A stretch of DNA of 24,689 bases from positions 1-24,689 of IMG/VR virus record IMGVR_UViG_3300011252_000671, one strand, 5' to 3'. Of the stretch, positions 23,176-24,689 are shown one piece after another (position 1 is the first letter of the stretch; the number at the start of each line of letters is the position of its first letter). A program made the position numbers and the translations under genes. The notes beneath the pieces were generated by a model. That model had not been told where the DNA came from. It saw only the letters and a program-made list of their open reading frames with translations, and made no database searches. The stretch is from a virus.

Positions 23176-23200
23176 AAAAAAAGCCCCGCCGGAGCGGAGC
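23176..23200 (-). terminator. Intrinsic terminator of the small-gene operon
   Basis: On the minus strand GCTCCGC, loop TCCG and GCGGGGC (23200-23183) form a 7-pair stem with one G-U pair, directly followed by seven T (23182-23176). This is a textbook Rho-independent terminator, about 40 bases after the stop at 23242, and closes the leftward operon that starts near 24601. Confidence 0.9.
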
Positions 23201-23241
23201 CAGTTAGGCTTTGGAGTTAGAGGTTGAACAATCTGGGTAGA

Positions 23242-23781
23242 TTAGCCCAGTTCTTGCTCGACTTCAAACTCTTCTACACTCAAAGCCCACAAAGTCATGG
23301 AGGCTCGGCCTTGACCCGGAGTCCGGTAAACCAAGGCTCGGGCGATCTCCCCATCCGAATGCAGTTGCGAGCATGCCCGATGTACTTCGTTAGTCCCGGC
23401 TCGAGGGTCGTTCAGCGCTGAGACAAGCGAACTGGTGCTCGTGGGGCCCACCTTTTTCAGGTACTCGTAGAGGATTTCTTGTACCGGGGGCTTCGTTTCT
23501 GGCTTCTCCAGAACATCTGGCTCTGGCTGAGCTTCGGGGGCGCCGGCACGGATGGCACGGTACGGAATCTCATCTCGTTTATCCTCGTAGTTTGGCAGCA
23601 CATGACACCGGGTCAAGTCACCCTCCTGCAGCCCCACCGCTTCGATGAGGCGCGTGTTCAGGAACACTCGATCTCCCTCTGATGTGGTGCCGAAGGCGCT
23701 ATTGTATCGGGTGATCGTCTCGATGAAGACCGTGGTTTCTTTGGCCTGAGGAAACTTAGTGTACACGTCGGCTCGGTTCAT
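23242..23781 (-). CDS. Putative DNA-binding protein with C-terminal winged helix, unknown role
   Basis: A 179-residue protein; ATG 23781 has AAAGGA 8 bases upstream and is preferred over a GTG at 23820. Residues about 13-75 are beta-rich (TTVFIETITRYNSAFGTTSE, DRVFLNTRLIEAVGLQEGDL) and resemble a small cold-shock or OB-like barrel. A Pro/Glu linker follows (about 80-100). The C-terminal 75 residues, VQEILYEYLKKVGPTSTSSL, then HRACSQLHSDGEIARALVYR and SMTLWAL, look like a winged helix. It is the last gene of the leftward small-gene operon and overlaps its upstream neighbour by 26 bases. A regulator role is plausible; the family is not known to me. Confidence 0.72.
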   Translation of the reverse strand: MNRADVYTKFPQAKETTVFIETITRYNSAFGTTSEGDRVFLNTRLIEAVGLQEGDLTRCHVLPNYEDKRDEIPYRAIRAGAPEAQPEPDVLEKPETKPPVQEILYEYLKKVGPTSTSSLVSALNDPRAGTNEVHRACSQLHSDGEIARALVYRTPGQGRASMTLWALSVEEFEVEQELG

Positions 23782-24028
23782 TCTCTTGTCCTTTGTCTGA
23801 GATTTGTTTTTCTTCCACACGGGCGAGCACCATCCTCACCGTGTCGTCGTATAGTTCTTTGCCTACGCAAGTCCTGAGCGCACTCAAGGCCGATGTCAGT
23901 AGGATGGGCAGGAGGATCATAAGGTTGGCGTTTCTCCCCCTCCAATGGCTCAAGAGGCGGAGGGTCTCTTCGCCCGCTATCTTGGCTTCTTGCTCTAGTA
24001 GGTTTTCCAACTCATCCTCTGTCATCAT
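23756..24028 (-). CDS. Small protein of unknown function with a hydrophobic segment
   Basis: A 90-residue protein. Starts are possible at ATG 24028 or 24025 (or TTG 24031); I chose 24028, 9 bases after AGGGA. The N-terminus is acidic and helical (MMTEDELENLLEQEAKIAGE), the middle holds a hydrophobic stretch NLMILLPILLTSALSAL (about 34-50) after basic residues, and the C-terminal part is charged. The segment could be a membrane helix or the core of a helical bundle. It overlaps both neighbours (17 and 26 bases), consistent with coupled translation. There is no recognisable family. Confidence 0.62.
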   Translation of the reverse strand: MMTEDELENLLEQEAKIAGEETLRLLSHWRGRNANLMILLPILLTSALSALRTCVGKELYDDTVRMVLARVEEKQISDKGQENEPSRRVH

Positions 24029-24224
24029 CAACCAGTCCCTTCAATGATCCCAACGTCCACACGGCCCAATTGTAAGCGTCGTCGTCTTTGCGAACGATCC
24101 GCTTCAGTGTGTCTGTGCATTGAGCAAGCAACAGCGCGGCTGCTTTGCACTCGTCGGGTGTCGGTGGATCGTAAACATCTGGCGCGCTTGAGTATGCGAC
24201 GAGACGGTTCACGGGATTTTTCAT
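24012..24224 (-). CDS. Small protein of unknown function (70 aa)
   Basis: Starts at ATG 24224, overlapping the upstream stop as ATGA, with AAAGGAG 7 bases upstream. The sequence has a Pro-rich start (YDPPTPDECKAAALLLAQ) and then a helical part with KRIVRKDDDAYNWAVWTLGS, ending in an acidic DDDRG. No motif is recognised. The strong ribosome binding site, clean coupling and place in a run of four same-strand genes support it being real. Such small early-type phage genes often encode host-takeover factors, but nothing here shows what it does. Confidence 0.62.
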   Translation of the reverse strand: MKNPVNRLVAYSSAPDVYDPPTPDECKAAALLLAQCTDTLKRIVRKDDDAYNWAVWTLGSLKGLVDDDRG

Positions 24225-24601
24225 GTCTGTTCTCCTTTGAGGGCAGCGCGGGCAAAGAGGTCAGCAAACAAGGATAACCGTGCCATATGCTCAATCACAC
24301 CAGCGATCAGGTCGCTTTCCTCGCGGGACATTCCTCCGCTACGGCACGTTCTAAGGTAGCCTTTGGCCGCGTCTAAAACTTCCTTATCTATGGCATCATG
24401 GGCCAGTTTTCGGCGGTCAAACCATGCGTTTAGCGTAGACCTTTCTTCTGCCACCTCCTCTTCCAACTCAGCAATGCGGGCGTCTTTAGCTTTTATCGCT
24501 TTATCAGCCTTGGTTAGCTTTACTTCTAAATCAAAGAGCGCGCTTTCATATTTGAAGACCGCTTCCTCCCCCTTGCGCGGACCTAGAGTTTTCTCAGTCA
24601 T
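24221..24601 (-). CDS. Coiled-coil protein of unknown function (126 aa)
   Basis: The first visible gene of the leftward small-gene operon, at ATG 24601 with GAGGAGA 8-9 bases upstream. Residues about 14-60 form a continuous charged coiled coil (LFDLEVKLTKADKAIKAKDA, then RIAELEEEVAEERSTLN), followed by a second helical part with WFDRRKLAHDAIDKEV and a Cys/Gly turn (CRSGGMSREESDLI). No enzymatic or DNA-binding motif is seen. It may oligomerise or bind a host protein; this is a guess. Its stop overlaps the next start by four bases. Confidence 0.68.
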   Translation of the reverse strand: MTEKTLGPRKGEEAVFKYESALFDLEVKLTKADKAIKAKDARIAELEEEVAEERSTLNAWFDRRKLAHDAIDKEVLDAAKGYLRTCRSGGMSREESDLIAGVIEHMARLSLFADLFARAALKGEQT

Positions 24602-24689
24602 CGTTCTGTTCTCCTCTTTGGTTGCCCCGACGCGGGCTATGCGCCGGGGCGATTGTGTTGGTAGCGCATCTATTCATTCATAGACGCAG
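24602..24689 (-). promoter_or_regulatory. Leader region of the small-gene operon with alternative hairpins
   Basis: These 88 bases hold no gene. GCCCCG (24624-24629) pairs with CGGGGC (24645-24650) in a GC-rich hairpin 23 bases from the start codon. ATGCGC (24639-24644) can instead pair with GCGCAT (24664-24669), so the two structures exclude each other. Neither is followed by a U-run. The promoter is probably further right, outside the window. Confidence 0.35.

Noticed and set aside
1-24689. CRISPR array, tRNA gene or direct terminal repeat
   Set aside because: No regularly spaced repeats outside coding frames, no cloverleaf in the few gaps (all under 100 bases), and the window ends share no sequence.

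Overview
The window is a fragment of a tailed double-stranded DNA bacteriophage genome. Short genes are packed with ATGA or TGATG stop/start overlaps, a lysis cassette sits among tail genes, there is a block of large internal-virion-type proteins, and a DNA polymerase I/primase/helicase block lies on the opposite strand. The virion genes resemble those of marine podoviruses. The GC-rich coding and the endolysin with a C-terminal membrane helix suggest an alphaproteobacterial host, perhaps Rhodobacterales; this is inference. No terminase, portal, capsid, integrase or phage RNA polymerase is visible. The head genes are presumably outside the window, and transcription presumably uses host RNA polymerase.

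Layout. (1) 1-6230, plus strand: tail and structural genes with an embedded lysis cassette. The order is a truncated gene, a tail-assembly-chaperone-like protein, a repeat-rich structural protein, endolysin, a candidate inner-membrane spanin with a nested outer-membrane lipoprotein, a repeat-containing fibre, an unknown structural protein, a 637-aa beta-rich tail protein and a conserved 75-aa protein. (2) 6231-14239, plus strand: a candidate promoter followed by four genes for putative internal virion (DNA ejection) proteins, ending in a 1526-aa protein. (3) 14233-21206, minus strand: the replication operon. In transcription order it holds a 185-aa conserved protein, a putative single-stranded DNA-binding protein, a terminator-like hairpin, an archaeo-eukaryotic-type primase, a UvrD/Rep-like helicase, a tandem HTH protein, family A DNA polymerase and a 70-aa protein. 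(4) 21291-23147, plus strand: an SNF2-like helicase, a small basic protein and a 57-aa ribbon-helix-helix protein. (5) 23148-24601, minus strand: four small unknown genes ending at a clear intrinsic terminator.

How the parts work together. The replication set combines a polA-type polymerase with proofreading but no 5'-nuclease domain, an AEP-type primase, and SF1 and SF2 motors. No DnaB-type helicase or TOPRIM primase is present in the window. Both the SSB-like protein and the primase end in the residues DIPF, the tip by which bacterial SSB recruits partners. The divergent region 21207-21290 holds an imperfect dyad inside a possible minus-strand promoter. With two or three small DNA-binding proteins encoded nearby, this suggests a local control circuit. 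Several virion genes carry recent in-frame tandem duplications (12, 23, 24 and 52 residue periods). No tRNA, CRISPR array, insertion sequence or attachment site was seen, and no gene-free stretch exceeds 100 bases.
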